Shown here: piece after piece, positions 16,243-25,084 of the stretch
Layout of the letters: each line of letters begins with the position of its first letter
How positions within the stretch are numbered: the first letter of the stretch is position 1
Notes under the pieces: model-generated
The model's input: only the letters and a program-made list of their open reading frames with translations
Told to the model about the DNA's origin: nothing
Databases searched by the model: none
Assembly (NCBI RefSeq): GCF_001613935.1
Contig: NZ_LQCI01000009.1
Span: forward strand, 214,821 to 278,820
DNA length: 64,000 bases
Source: Amycolatopsis regifaucium
Lineage (GTDB): Bacteria; Actinomycetota; Actinomycetes; Mycobacteriales; Pseudonocardiaceae
Direction: 5' to 3'
Program-made: the position numbers and the translations under genes

Positions 16243-17340
16243 ATGTCGCGGGAGGCCCCTGCCCCCGCGTTGCTGCCGTCCGAAGTCCCGGTACGTTTCC
16301 TCGCCGAGGACGGCACACGCGTCGACGAGCACAGTGGCTACTCGGAGCCGCCCGCCGATCGGCTTGTCGAGGCCTATCGGCTGATGGTGCTCGGGCGCCG
16401 GTTCGACGTACAGGCGACCGCGCTGACCAAGCAGGGCCGTCTCGCGGTCTACCCGTCCAGCGCCGGTCAGGAGGCCTGCCAGGTCGCGAGCGCGCTCGCC
16501 CTCTCCGACGCCGACTGGCTCTTCCCCACCTACCGCGATTCGGTCGCGTTGGTCGCCCGCGGGCTCGACCCGGGCGAGGTCCTGACGCTGCTTCGCGGTG
16601 ACGCGCACTGCGGCTACGACCCCACCGCGACCCGGGTCGCGCCGCAGTGCACGCCATTGGCCACCCAGACCCTGCACGCGGCCGGGCTCGCGCACGCCAT
16701 GCGGCGCCGTGGTGAGGACGCCGTCGCGTTCGCGCTGATCGGCGACGGCGCCACGAGCGAGGGTGACTTCCACGAGGCACTCAACTTCGCGGCCGTGTTC
16801 AAGGCCCCGGTCGTCTTCTTCGTGCAGAACAACGGCTTCGCGATCTCGGTGCCGTTCGAGAAGCAGAGCGCCGCGCCCGCGCTGGCCTACAAGGGCGTCG
16901 GCTACGGCGTCCGGTCCGAACAGGTCGACGGCAACGACGCCCTCGCGGTGCTGTCGGTGCTGGACGACGCCGTCGCGCACGCGCGTTCCGGTCGTGGGCC
17001 GGTCCTGGTCGAGGCGCACACCTATCGGATCGACGCGCACACCAACGCCGACGACGCCACCCGCTACCGCGACGCGGCCGAGGTCGAGAAGTGGCGCGCC
17101 GCCGACCCGGTCCGCCGCCTGGAGACCTACCTGACGAACGAGAACCTGCTGTCCGAAGAGGACATCGACCGGTTCCGCGCCGAAGCCGAGACCTTCGCCG
17201 CGGGAGTGCGCGACACGCTCAACGCCGACGTCGAACCGGACCCGCTTTCGTTGTTCGAGCACGTTTACGCCGAGCCGACCCGCCACCTGATCGCCCAGCG
17301 CGCCCAGGTCGCCGCCGAACTCGAAGCAGTGGAGGCCTGA
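16243..17340 (+). CDS. bkdA: Branched-chain 2-oxoacid dehydrogenase E1 alpha subunit
   Basis: 365 residues. The thiamine-diphosphate-binding region is GDGATSEGDFHEALNFAAVF from residue 167, ending in the NN motif (VQNNGFAISVP). YPSSAGQEACQV and HTNADDATRYRD are typical of branched-chain E1 alpha. With E1 beta it decarboxylates 2-oxoacids from valine, leucine and isoleucine and reductively acylates E2, feeding branched acyl-CoA into fatty acids and polyketides. ATG 16243 follows GAAAGG; it is the first gene of bkdABC and overlaps the next by one base (TGATG). Confidence 0.95.
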   Translation: MSREAPAPALLPSEVPVRFLAEDGTRVDEHSGYSEPPADRLVEAYRLMVLGRRFDVQATALTKQGRLAVYPSSAGQEACQVASALALSDADWLFPTYRDSVALVARGLDPGEVLTLLRGDAHCGYDPTATRVAPQCTPLATQTLHAAGLAHAMRRRGEDAVAFALIGDGATSEGDFHEALNFAAVFKAPVVFFVQNNGFAISVPFEKQSAAPALAYKGVGYGVRSEQVDGNDALAVLSVLDDAVAHARSGRGPVLVEAHTYRIDAHTNADDATRYRDAAEVEKWRAADPVRRLETYLTNENLLSEEDIDRFRAEAETFAAGVRDTLNADVEPDPLSLFEHVYAEPTRHLIAQRAQVAAELEAVEA

Positions 17341-18338
17341 TGAACGAGATCTCGATGGCCCAGGCGCTCAACGCCGCCCTGCGCGACGCCGTCAAAGACG
17401 ACGACCGCGTGCTCATCTTCGGTGAGGACGTCGGCCCGCTCGGCGGCGTCTTCCGCGTGACCGACGGCATCACCGCCGACTTCGGCGAGGAACGCTGCTT
17501 CGACACGCCCCTGGCCGAAGCCGGCATCGTCGGCTTCGCGGTCGGGATGGCGATGGGCGGCTTCCGCCCGGTCGTCGAAATGCAGTTCGACGCCTTCGCC
17601 TACCCCGCTTTCGAGCAGATCACCTCACATGTGGCGAAGCTGCGGAACCGTACTCGCGGCGCGCTTTCCCTGCCGATGGTCATCCGGATCCCCTACGCGG
17701 GCGGGATTGGCGGCGTCGAGCACCACTGCGATTCGAGCGAGGCCTACTACACCCACACGCCCGGCCTGCGGGTCGTCACGCCGGGCACGCCGCAGGACGC
17801 CTACGACCTCCTTCGCGACGCGATCGACTCACCGGACCCGGTGATCTTCCTCGAACCCAAATGCCGCTACTGGGCGAAGGAAGCCGTGTCCTTCACCCGC
17901 GGCAAGGCCCCGATGGACCGCGCGGTCGTCCGCCGTGCCGGCAAAGACGTCACGCTGCTCGCGTACGGCCCGATGGTCGCCACCGCGCTGGAGACCGCGG
18001 AGGCGGCGACCGCCGAGGGCTGGGACGTCGAGGTGGTCGATCTCAGGTCCCTGAACCCGTTCGACGACGAGACCGTCAGCGCTTCGGTGCGCCGCACCGG
18101 GCGCGCGGTCGTGGTCCACGAGGCCGCCGGGTTCGGCGGCTACGGCGCCGAGGTGGTCGCCCGCGTCACCGAACAGTGCTTCCACCGGTTGCACGCGCCC
18201 GTCCTGCGCGTCACCGGGCTCGACATCCCCTATCCGCCACCGAAACTGGAACGTCATCAGCTTCCGGACGTCGACCGGATCCTGGACACCATCGCCCGGC
18301 TGCAATGGCACGACGAACCGGTGGTGGCCGGTGCCTGA
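17340..18338 (+). CDS. bkdB: Branched-chain 2-oxoacid dehydrogenase E1 beta subunit
   Basis: 332 residues of the transketolase pyrimidine-domain/C-terminal E1 beta type. RVLIFGEDVGPLGGVFRVT, FDTPLAEAGIVGFAVGMAMGG and RIPYAGGIGGVEHHCDSSE are E1 beta signatures; FLEPKCRYW and VVHEAAGFGGYGAEV lie in the C-terminal half. It completes the E1 heterotetramer and binds the pyrimidine end of thiamine diphosphate. Its start ATG shares a base with the E1 alpha stop, and its end overlaps the E2 start by 8 bp, so the three subunits are translationally coupled. Confidence 0.95.
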   Translation: MNEISMAQALNAALRDAVKDDDRVLIFGEDVGPLGGVFRVTDGITADFGEERCFDTPLAEAGIVGFAVGMAMGGFRPVVEMQFDAFAYPAFEQITSHVAKLRNRTRGALSLPMVIRIPYAGGIGGVEHHCDSSEAYYTHTPGLRVVTPGTPQDAYDLLRDAIDSPDPVIFLEPKCRYWAKEAVSFTRGKAPMDRAVVRRAGKDVTLLAYGPMVATALETAEAATAEGWDVEVVDLRSLNPFDDETVSASVRRTGRAVVVHEAAGFGGYGAEVVARVTEQCFHRLHAPVLRVTGLDIPYPPPKLERHQLPDVDRILDTIARLQWHDEPVVAGA

Positions 18339-19518
18339 CTTCCTGCTCCCGGACCTCGGCGAAGGGCTGACCGAGGCGTCGATCGTGAACTGGCTGGTCG
18401 CGGAGGGCGACACCGTCGGCGTCGACCAGCCCGTCGTCGAGGTCGAGACCGCGAAGGCCGCCGTCGAGGTGCCGGTACCGTTCGCCGGCGTGGTCACCCG
18501 TCTCCACGGCGAACCGGGCCAATCGCTGCCGGTCGGCGCTCCCCTGCTCAGCATCGGCCCTGGCTTCACCGAACCCGGCGTCACGACCGCGAGCGAAGGC
18601 AGCGGCAACGTCCTCATCGGCTACGGCACGACCACGACGACGAGACGCCGCCGGACGCGCACCGTCGGCGCCACTCCCGAGAAGCCGTCGAAGACGCCGG
18701 GTGTGATCTCGCCGTTCGTCCGCAAGATGGCCGCGGACCACAAAATCGACCTGACGAAGCTGACCGGCAGCGGGCCGGGTGGCATCATCCGGCGCGCCGA
18801 CGTCGAGGCCGCGCTCACCGCCGTCCCCGAGCAGAGGGACGGCGAGAAACGGATCCCGCTGACCGGGGTCCGCAAGGCGGTCGCCGACAAGCTGACGGCC
18901 TCGCGGCGGCAGATCCCCGAGGCAACGGTCTGGGTCGACGTCGACGCGACCGGACTCGTCGCGGCACGGAAGTCGCTCAACGCCTCGGCGCCGGATCGTC
19001 CCGTGAGTCTTCTCGGCCTCATCGCCCGGTTCGCCGTCGCGGGGCTGCGGAAGTACCCCGAGCTGAACTCGCGCGTCGAGGGCGACGAAATCGTGCAGTT
19101 ACGCGAAATCAACCTCGGTTTCGCGGCGCAAACCGAGCGCGGTCTCGTCGTGCCGGTCGTGCGCGATGCCGGTTCGCTGTCCACAAGGGAGCTTTCGGCG
19201 GCGATCCGCGAACGGACCACCCAGGCACGGGAAGGCAAACCCAGCCCGGCGGGCGGCACGTTCACGGTCAACAACTACGGCGTGTTCGGGGTGGACGGCT
19301 CCGCCGCGATCATCAATCACCCGGAGGCGGCGATCCTCGGCATCGGCCGGATCATCGACCGCGCCTGGGTGGTCGACGGCGCACTCGTTCCCAGGAAGAT
19401 CTGCGAACTGACACTGGCGTTCGATCATCGGGTGTGCGATGGCGGCACGGCCGGCGGCTTCCTGCGGTTCGTCGCCGACTGCGTCGAGTCACCGGTCACC
19501 GCCCTCGGAGATCTGTAG
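18331..19518 (+). CDS. bkdC: Branched-chain 2-oxoacid dehydrogenase E2 (dihydrolipoyl acyltransferase)
   Basis: 395 residues: one lipoyl domain (lipoylated Lys42 in VEVETAKAAVEVP), an arginine/threonine-rich linker, a peripheral subunit-binding domain near residues 125-160 (SPFVRKMAADHKIDLTKLTG, then GPGGIIRRADV), and the catalytic acyltransferase domain ending in FDHRVCDGGTAGGF with His366 and Asp370. It transfers the acyl group to CoA and forms the complex core. GTG start, overlapping E1 beta by 8 bp. No E3 (lipoamide dehydrogenase) gene follows; the cell probably uses a shared one. Confidence 0.94.
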   Translation: MPDFLLPDLGEGLTEASIVNWLVAEGDTVGVDQPVVEVETAKAAVEVPVPFAGVVTRLHGEPGQSLPVGAPLLSIGPGFTEPGVTTASEGSGNVLIGYGTTTTTRRRRTRTVGATPEKPSKTPGVISPFVRKMAADHKIDLTKLTGSGPGGIIRRADVEAALTAVPEQRDGEKRIPLTGVRKAVADKLTASRRQIPEATVWVDVDATGLVAARKSLNASAPDRPVSLLGLIARFAVAGLRKYPELNSRVEGDEIVQLREINLGFAAQTERGLVVPVVRDAGSLSTRELSAAIRERTTQAREGKPSPAGGTFTVNNYGVFGVDGSAAIINHPEAAILGIGRIIDRAWVVDGALVPRKICELTLAFDHRVCDGGTAGGFLRFVADCVESPVTALGDL

Positions 19519-19598
19519 CGACTTTCACAACTCCCGGTTGTGGGCCACCCACGAGTCGTTGTTCGACTTCCGGGCCGCGGCTTGCTTTGATCACGCGA

Positions 19599-20888
19599 AT
19601 GGGCGGCAGGTCGCTGGGGCGACGATTCGGATGGCTTTGGGCGGCGTACGCGGCGAGCGCTTTCGGCACCAGGTTCGCGTTCGACGCGTTCAGCCTGATC
19701 GCCATCGTGGCACTGGGCGCGGGCACCACCGAGGTCTCGCTGCTGGCGGCAGCCGGTCTCGTCGTGGGCGCCTTGGTCGCGCTGCCGCTCGGCCCCTGGG
19801 TCGAGTTCCGTCGCAAACGGCCGGTCATGATCGCGATGGACCTCCTCCGCTGCGTGGCGCTGCTGACCGTCCCGGCGGCGTACACGCTGGGGCTGCTCGG
19901 CTTCGGCCAGCTTCTCGCCGTTTCGGTCGTCGTCGCGGCGGCCGACATCACGTTCCTGGCCGCCGGCGGCGCTTTCCTGAAAACGCTGCTGGCGCCCGAG
20001 GATCTGCTGGTCGCGAACGCCCGGTTCGAATCGACGACCTGGACGGCGACCGTGCTCGGCCCGCCGCTCGGCGGGTTCGCCGTCGGCCTGTTCGGGCCGG
20101 TGATCACGATCGCCGCCGACGCGGTCAGCTACCTGCTCTCGGCGCTCGGGATCCGTGCGGTCGGCGGCTCGGAACCGCCACCCGCGCGGCCGGAAGGCCA
20201 CCGGTTGACCGGTCGCGATCTGCGGGAAGGGTGGCGGTTCATCCTCACCCATCCGTTGCTACGGCCCTTGTTCGTCAACACGATCGTGGTCAACGGCCTC
20301 ATCATGGCGACCGCTCCGCTGATGGCCGTCCTGATGCTCGGGCAACTCGGCTTCGCGCCGTGGGAGTACGCGGTCGCCTTCGCCGTGCCCTGTCTCGGCG
20401 GGTTGATCGGGGCACGACTCTCTCGGAGCGTGGTCGCCCGGTACGGCCGGAGCCGTGTCCTCTTCGTCGCCGGTTGGCTGCGGGTCTGCTGGCCGGTCGG
20501 ACTGGTCCTCATCCAGCCCGGTGTGCCGGGGATGATCCTTGTCATCGTCGTCGAACTCTGTCTGATCACCTGTATCGGTGTGTTCAACCCGGTGCTCGCC
20601 ACCACCAGGCTCGAACAGGTGCCCCTCGACCGCGCGGCGCGCACACTGTCGGCCTGGTCGATCGCCGGCAAGCTCACCACCGCGGGGTTGACCGCGCTGT
20701 GGGGACTGCTCGCCGCGTTCACCGGCCCGCGCGCCGCGGTCGGGATCGCCGGGGCGCTCATGCTCGCGACGCCGCTCCTGCTCCCCCGAAACCGTCGGAG
20801 GGGTGTGCCAGTATCGGCGCATGACGATCAAGAGAGTGGTCACCGACCTCGAAACGAAGTCGCTCGAACAGACGAAAACGTTCTATGA
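19599..20888 (+). CDS. MFS transporter (MFS_3/enterobactin-exporter-like)
   Basis: 429 residues with ten to twelve hydrophobic segments; the N-terminus (RRFGWLWAAYAASAFGTRFAFDAFSLIAI) and the loop EFRRKRPVMIAMDLLRC match MFS_3-type exporters, as do the long inter-domain loop around residue 195 and LSAWSIAGKLTTAGLTALWG near the end. The substrate is unknown. The last 23 codons lie inside the following VOC gene (68-bp overlap, other frame); this polar tail (HDDQESGHRPRNEVARTDEN) is not typical of the family and may simply reflect loss of an earlier stop. Confidence 0.82.
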   Translation: MGGRSLGRRFGWLWAAYAASAFGTRFAFDAFSLIAIVALGAGTTEVSLLAAAGLVVGALVALPLGPWVEFRRKRPVMIAMDLLRCVALLTVPAAYTLGLLGFGQLLAVSVVVAAADITFLAAGGAFLKTLLAPEDLLVANARFESTTWTATVLGPPLGGFAVGLFGPVITIAADAVSYLLSALGIRAVGGSEPPPARPEGHRLTGRDLREGWRFILTHPLLRPLFVNTIVVNGLIMATAPLMAVLMLGQLGFAPWEYAVAFAVPCLGGLIGARLSRSVVARYGRSRVLFVAGWLRVCWPVGLVLIQPGVPGMILVIVVELCLITCIGVFNPVLATTRLEQVPLDRAARTLSAWSIAGKLTTAGLTALWGLLAAFTGPRAAVGIAGALMLATPLLLPRNRRRGVPVSAHDDQESGHRPRNEVARTDENVL

Positions 20889-21171
20889 GCGAGTGCTCGG
20901 CTTCGAAGTGGTGATGGATCACGGGTGGATCGTGACGCTGGCCGATCCGGACCGGCCCGACGTCCAGCTGAGCCTGATGACCCACGACGAGACGGCGCCC
21001 GTCGTCCCGGCCGCGTCGATCCAGGTCGACGACGTCGATGCGGCGTACGAGGAAGCGAAGGCGGCAGGCGCCGAGATCGTGCACGAACTGACCGACGAAC
21101 CATGGGGGGTGCGGCGATTCTTCATGCGTGACCCCGAGGGGCACGTGATCAATGTGCTGGCCCATCGCTGA
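20821..21171 (+). CDS. VOC family (glyoxalase/bleomycin-resistance-like) protein
   Basis: 116 residues, one vicinal-oxygen-chelate module: QTKTFYERVLGFEVVMDHGW, then VQLSLM, the second half starting ASIQVDDVDAAYEEAKAAGAEIVHEL and ending WGVRRFFMRDPEGHVINVL. This layout fits small binding or isomerase members; it probably forms a dimer and may bind a metal or a drug. The ATG start sits inside the 3' end of the preceding MFS gene, so the two are probably co-expressed; a resistance pairing is possible but not shown. Confidence 0.85.
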   Translation: MTIKRVVTDLETKSLEQTKTFYERVLGFEVVMDHGWIVTLADPDRPDVQLSLMTHDETAPVVPAASIQVDDVDAAYEEAKAAGAEIVHELTDEPWGVRRFFMRDPEGHVINVLAHR

Positions 21172-21246
21172 GCCCGTTTCATCAGAATTTCACGACGCTT
21201 CCCTAGCGTTCGAACACGCACCGTAATCGAACGAAAGGGATGATGA

Positions 21247-22014
21247 ATGAAGAAACTCAGGGGGGTCCTGGCGGCGGCCGCGCTGGCCGCCGGGCTGATC
21301 GGCGTCACCGCGCCGCCGGCCCAGGCCGACCAGGCGCATTACTACATCCTCATCGGCGGCACCTGCGACGGCGCCGCTACCGTGTACAACGACGCCTGGT
21401 TGCGGGGCGGGATCCGGAAGGTGGTCCACTACCCGGCCGGGGCCGCCGGCGCGCCCAACTGCGACCAGACGCCGATGGACCAGAGCGTCGCACGGGGGCA
21501 TGAAGAAGCCCGTCGTGTGGTCCAGAGCTCCTTCGGCGAGAACCCGGGTGCGGAGTTCACCGTCGTCGGCTACTCGCAGGGCGCGCTGGTCGCGAACCTG
21601 GTGCTGAACGACATCGCCGACGGGAAACTGGGCGTGGACAAGTCGCGGTTCAGCGCGAAGATCTTCGCCGACCCGATGCAGCCCGTCGGTCCGCCGGGGC
21701 GCGGGATCAGCGCGGTACTCCCGCCGGGGACAGGGGCGCCGTCACCGTTCGGCGGCTACGTGTCGTTCGGGCCGGGACGCACCGATTTCGGCGGTATCCC
21801 GTTCATCCGCTACTGCATCGAGACCGACGGTGTCTGCCACTTCGACACCATCGAAGCGCCGGGCGGATATTTCGCCCAGCACCAGTGTTACCAGTGGGCC
21901 CGTCCCACCGATCACCGCTCGATCATGGCGGACACGATCGCGGACGGCGTGTACACCAACGGTTCGCACGCGTTGCCGCGGCAGAACTGCCGTCCCCCGT
22001 GGCCTTCGGTGTGA
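21247..22014 (+). CDS. Secreted PE-PPE/cutinase-like serine hydrolase
   Basis: 255 residues. A Sec signal peptide ends near AQA-D at residue 28. The mature part has the nucleophile elbow VVGYSQGALVAN (Ser110) of the PE-PPE-domain/cutinase-like alpha/beta hydrolases, which are esterases in mycobacteria, and several cysteines (GGTCDG, PNCDQ, YCIETDGVCHFD, HQCYQW) that may form disulfides. PIRYC-type and HFDTIEAPGG stretches provide likely acid and histidine residues. GAAAGGGA lies before the start. It is an extracellular lipid- or ester-active enzyme by inference. Confidence 0.78.
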   Translation: MKKLRGVLAAAALAAGLIGVTAPPAQADQAHYYILIGGTCDGAATVYNDAWLRGGIRKVVHYPAGAAGAPNCDQTPMDQSVARGHEEARRVVQSSFGENPGAEFTVVGYSQGALVANLVLNDIADGKLGVDKSRFSAKIFADPMQPVGPPGRGISAVLPPGTGAPSPFGGYVSFGPGRTDFGGIPFIRYCIETDGVCHFDTIEAPGGYFAQHQCYQWARPTDHRSIMADTIADGVYTNGSHALPRQNCRPPWPSV

Positions 22015-22027
22015 TCGGGTGAAGACG

Positions 22028-22061
22028 GCTGTCACCCGGTGCCCGATCACCGGGTGACAGC
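22028..22061 (+). terminator. Terminator of the secreted hydrolase gene
   Basis: A perfect 14-bp stem (GCTGTCACCCGGTG at 22028-22041 with its complement at 22048-22061) and a 6-nt loop begin 13 bp after the stop codon. Confidence 0.85.
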
Positions 22062-22577
22062 GGTTCGGGCGCCGGCCCGCTCACAATGTCGTGGGCGGGC
22101 CGGTGTCGATCCGGTCATCGCACCGGCACGCAACGCGTCACGGAGCGCGAACCGTCCGGCCGTCCGGAACGCCGTCTCCAACGAGTCGTTCGAGTGGGTG
22201 GCCCGTCGGTCGGCGTGCCCCGGACGCCGGTCACCGGATGTCCGCCGAGCCAGGCCTTGCGGGACGAACTCCGGAAACTCCGACGGCGCGATTCAGGCGA
22301 ACGCCGGAAGGGCCGGTGCTAGCCGCGCGGCAGGCACCGGATGCGCGGAGACACGAGGACACCTCGTACCGAGCCGAGGGGACGACGACGGCGTTGGGAG
22401 CACGCGCTGTCCTGTCCTTCCTCGCCGGGATGATTCGTGGCGAATGTAGCCACCGCGAGGTGGAGCACATCCGGGTTTTGCGCGGATCCGGAGGAAACTG
22501 GGCGAGGACCGACCAGTTTCCGGCGGCGGCGGTGTCCACCTTCTTCGAGAGACACCATCAGGAGGAAGGAGCCGGGC
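22062..22577. other. 516-bp region without a recognised gene
   Basis: No open frame here has convincing family content or a ribosome-binding site. The only structure I see is a 9-bp inverted repeat, GGAAACTGG at 22493-22501 and CCAGTTTCC at 22513-22521, about 57 bp before the sigma-factor start, which could be part of its promoter control. An early degraded gene cannot be excluded. Confidence 0.5.
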
Positions 22578-23597
22578 ATGCGGGCGGACGAACTGCTGAC
22601 CCTGGCGAAGACCGGTGACGGCGCGGCGTTCCGCGACCTCGTCGCGCCGTACCGCCGTGAGCTGCAGGTGCACTGCTATCGCATCCTGGGCTCCGTACAG
22701 GACGCCGAGGATCTGCTGCAGGAGACGCTACTGGCCGCGTGGCGCGGGATCGACGCGTACGAAGAGCGCGCGTCCGTGCGCACCTGGCTGTACCGGATCG
22801 CGACCAACCGCTGCCTCAACGCGCTGCGTGCGGGCGGCCGCCGCCCGCACGACCACGCGGCTTACCGGCCGGAGGTCCCGTTGCCAGAGCCGTCGCGCCG
22901 CCGCCCGGAGCCGAGCTGGTTGGAGCCCTACCCCGACCTCTTGCTCGACGAGATCGCCGATCAGCTGCCCGGCCCGGAGGCACGCTATGAGACCAGGGAG
23001 TCGATCTCACTCGCGTTCCTGGCGGCGCTCCAGCAATTGCCGCACAAACAGCGGGCCGTCCTCGTGTTGCGGGATGTCCTCGGGTTCCGCGCCGCCGAGG
23101 TGGCGAGGATGCTCGACACCACCGAGAACGCCGTGACCAGTGCGTTGAACCGGGCGCGGACGGCGCTGGCCAAAGAGATACCGGGCGGCGGGCGGGAGAC
23201 CGCTCCCCTGCCGGATTCACCCCGGGAACGCCGGATCGTCGACGAGTTCGCCCGCGCCTTCGAGACCGGCGACGTCGAGGCCATCGTGGCGCTGCTGACC
23301 GACGACGCCTGGCTGACCATGCCGCCGCTCCCCCTGGAATACCAAGGCCCGGAGGCGGTCGGGCACTTCCTGGCGACCGTCGCGCTTCGCGACGATCGCC
23401 GGTACTCGCTGATCCCGACCCGCGCGAATGGCCAGCCCGCCTTCGGCTGCTACGTCCGCGATCCGAGGACGCCGATCTGCCACGCGCACGGCGTGCTCGT
23501 GCTGGAACTCGCGGGCGACCGGATCACCGCGGTGACCCGGTTCCTCGACAACTCGCTGCTCGCGGTCTTCGGGCTTCCCCGCTCGCTGCGCGACTGA
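22578..23597 (+). CDS. ECF RNA polymerase sigma factor with SnoaL-like C-terminal domain (SigG-like)
   Basis: 339 residues. Sigma region 2 is at about residues 18-85 (YCHRILGSVQDAEDLLQETLLAAWRG-like core, then TWLYRIATNRCLNAL). Region 4 is at about 145-195 (LPHKQRAVLVLRDVLGFRAAEVARML, then TTENAVTSALNRAR). A SnoaL/NTF2-like domain fills residues 215-330. Such fused domains substitute for an anti-sigma factor in several actinobacterial ECF groups. GGAGGAAGGAG precedes the ATG. It is followed by a DHA2 exporter and a PEP-mutase-family gene that may belong to its regulon; no anti-sigma gene is adjacent. Confidence 0.86.
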   Translation: MRADELLTLAKTGDGAAFRDLVAPYRRELQVHCYRILGSVQDAEDLLQETLLAAWRGIDAYEERASVRTWLYRIATNRCLNALRAGGRRPHDHAAYRPEVPLPEPSRRRPEPSWLEPYPDLLLDEIADQLPGPEARYETRESISLAFLAALQQLPHKQRAVLVLRDVLGFRAAEVARMLDTTENAVTSALNRARTALAKEIPGGGRETAPLPDSPRERRIVDEFARAFETGDVEAIVALLTDDAWLTMPPLPLEYQGPEAVGHFLATVALRDDRRYSLIPTRANGQPAFGCYVRDPRTPICHAHGVLVLELAGDRITAVTRFLDNSLLAVFGLPRSLRD

Positions 23598-23668
23598 CTT
23601 TTCCCACCCGCCATGGCCACGCCCCGACGGGCGTGTACCTCGTCATGCCCGAAAACCAAGGAGAAATC

Positions 23669-25084
23669 TTGACCCCCAAACAGGCGTGGGTGCTGGCGCT
23701 CGCCTCACTGGCGTCGTTCATGATGGCGCTGGACAGCCAGGTCGTGACGACGGCGCTGCCCACGATCCGCCGGGATCTCTCGGCCTCGATCGAACAACTC
23801 GAATGGACCGTCAACGCCTACAACCTGAGTTTCGCGGTCCTGCTGTTGACCGGGGCGGCACTCGGTGACCGGTTCGGCCGCCGTCGCATGTTCGTCACCG
23901 GCCTCACGGTGTTCACGCTCGCCTCGGTGGGTTGCGCGATGTCGACGGACATCGGCACCCTCATCGTCGCGCGCACGGTGCAGGGCGTCGGCGCGGCGAT
24001 GGTGCTTCCGTTGTCACTCACCCTGATCAGCGCGATCTTCCCGCCCGAACGGCGAGGCAAGGCGATGGGGCTCTACCTGGGGCTCACTGGGCTGGCGACG
24101 TTCAGCGGTCCGTTCATCGGCGGGGTGATCGCCGAGGGATTGGCCTGGCAGTGGATCTTCTGGCTCAATCTGCCGATCGGCGTGGCCGCCGTCCTGCTGA
24201 CGCTTCGGCGCGTCGACGAGAGCGCCGGCCCGAACAGCCGGTTGGACCAGGGCGGCGTCGTCCTGATGACGCTGGGCTCGCTCGGCATCGTGTGGGGTCT
24301 GGTCCGGGGGAACCTCGCCGGCTGGGGCAGTGCCGAGGTCCTCGGCGCACTGACGCTCGGCGTCGTACTGGTGATCGCCTTCGTGTTCTGGGAACGCCAC
24401 AGCGAAGCGCCGATGCTGCCGATGCGGTTCTTCCGGCTGAGGGCCTTTTCCACGGCCAACGCGGCGAACTTCTGTGTCTTCGCTTCGCTGTACGGCACGT
24501 TGTTCTTCCTGCCGCAGTACTTCCAGACCGCGCAGGGGTTCGGGCCGTTCGAGGCGGGGCTGCGGCTCATGCCGTGGACCGCGACCCTGATGATCTGTGC
24601 TCCCATCGCGGGCAAACTGGCCGACAAGTACAGCGCGCGCACGTTCGTGGCCGCCGGGCTGCTGCTTCAGACCATCGGCATGGGCTGGATCGTCCTGGTC
24701 GCCGGACCGGGCACGAGCTACGCGACCCTGCTGCCCGGGCTGATCGTCAGCGGTGTCGGCATCACCTCGGCCATGCCCGCCGCGCAGCGCTCGGTCGTCG
24801 GTGCCGTGCGGCCGCCCGAAATCGGGCAGGCGTCCGGCGCGTTCATGATGTTGCGGATCTTCGGCGGGGTGTTCGGCGTGGCGGTGGCGGTCGCCGTCTT
24901 CACCGGCGCCGGGAGCCACGTGTCACCAGAGGAATTCGGTGGCGGTTTCACCGCGGCGATGGGCACTGTCGTCGCCTTCGCCTTCACCGGCATGCTGGTC
25001 GCCCTGGGCATACCGGGCAGGCGACCGGCCGAAGCACCGCGGGCACCCGCCCTGTCCGGTACCGATCGAGGAGGAAACCGATGA
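23669..25084 (+). CDS. DHA2 family MFS drug exporter
   Basis: 471 residues with about 14 hydrophobic segments, the DHA2 pattern: LASFMMALDSQVVTTALPTI (helix 1 motif D1), WTVNAYNLSFAVLLLTGAALGDRFGRRRMF (motif A), ARTVQGVGAAMVLPLSLTLI (motif B/C region) and GLATFSGPFIGGVIAEGLAWQWIF (antiporter motif C). It probably pumps out hydrophobic drugs with protons. TTG 23669 is chosen because AAGGAG lies five bases upstream and helix 1 follows directly; ATG 23645 and GTG 23633 are alternatives. Its stop overlaps the next start (ATGA). Confidence 0.87.
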   Translation: MTPKQAWVLALASLASFMMALDSQVVTTALPTIRRDLSASIEQLEWTVNAYNLSFAVLLLTGAALGDRFGRRRMFVTGLTVFTLASVGCAMSTDIGTLIVARTVQGVGAAMVLPLSLTLISAIFPPERRGKAMGLYLGLTGLATFSGPFIGGVIAEGLAWQWIFWLNLPIGVAAVLLTLRRVDESAGPNSRLDQGGVVLMTLGSLGIVWGLVRGNLAGWGSAEVLGALTLGVVLVIAFVFWERHSEAPMLPMRFFRLRAFSTANAANFCVFASLYGTLFFLPQYFQTAQGFGPFEAGLRLMPWTATLMICAPIAGKLADKYSARTFVAAGLLLQTIGMGWIVLVAGPGTSYATLLPGLIVSGVGITSAMPAAQRSVVGAVRPPEIGQASGAFMMLRIFGGVFGVAVAVAVFTGAGSHVSPEEFGGGFTAAMGTVVAFAFTGMLVALGIPGRRPAEAPRAPALSGTDRGGNR

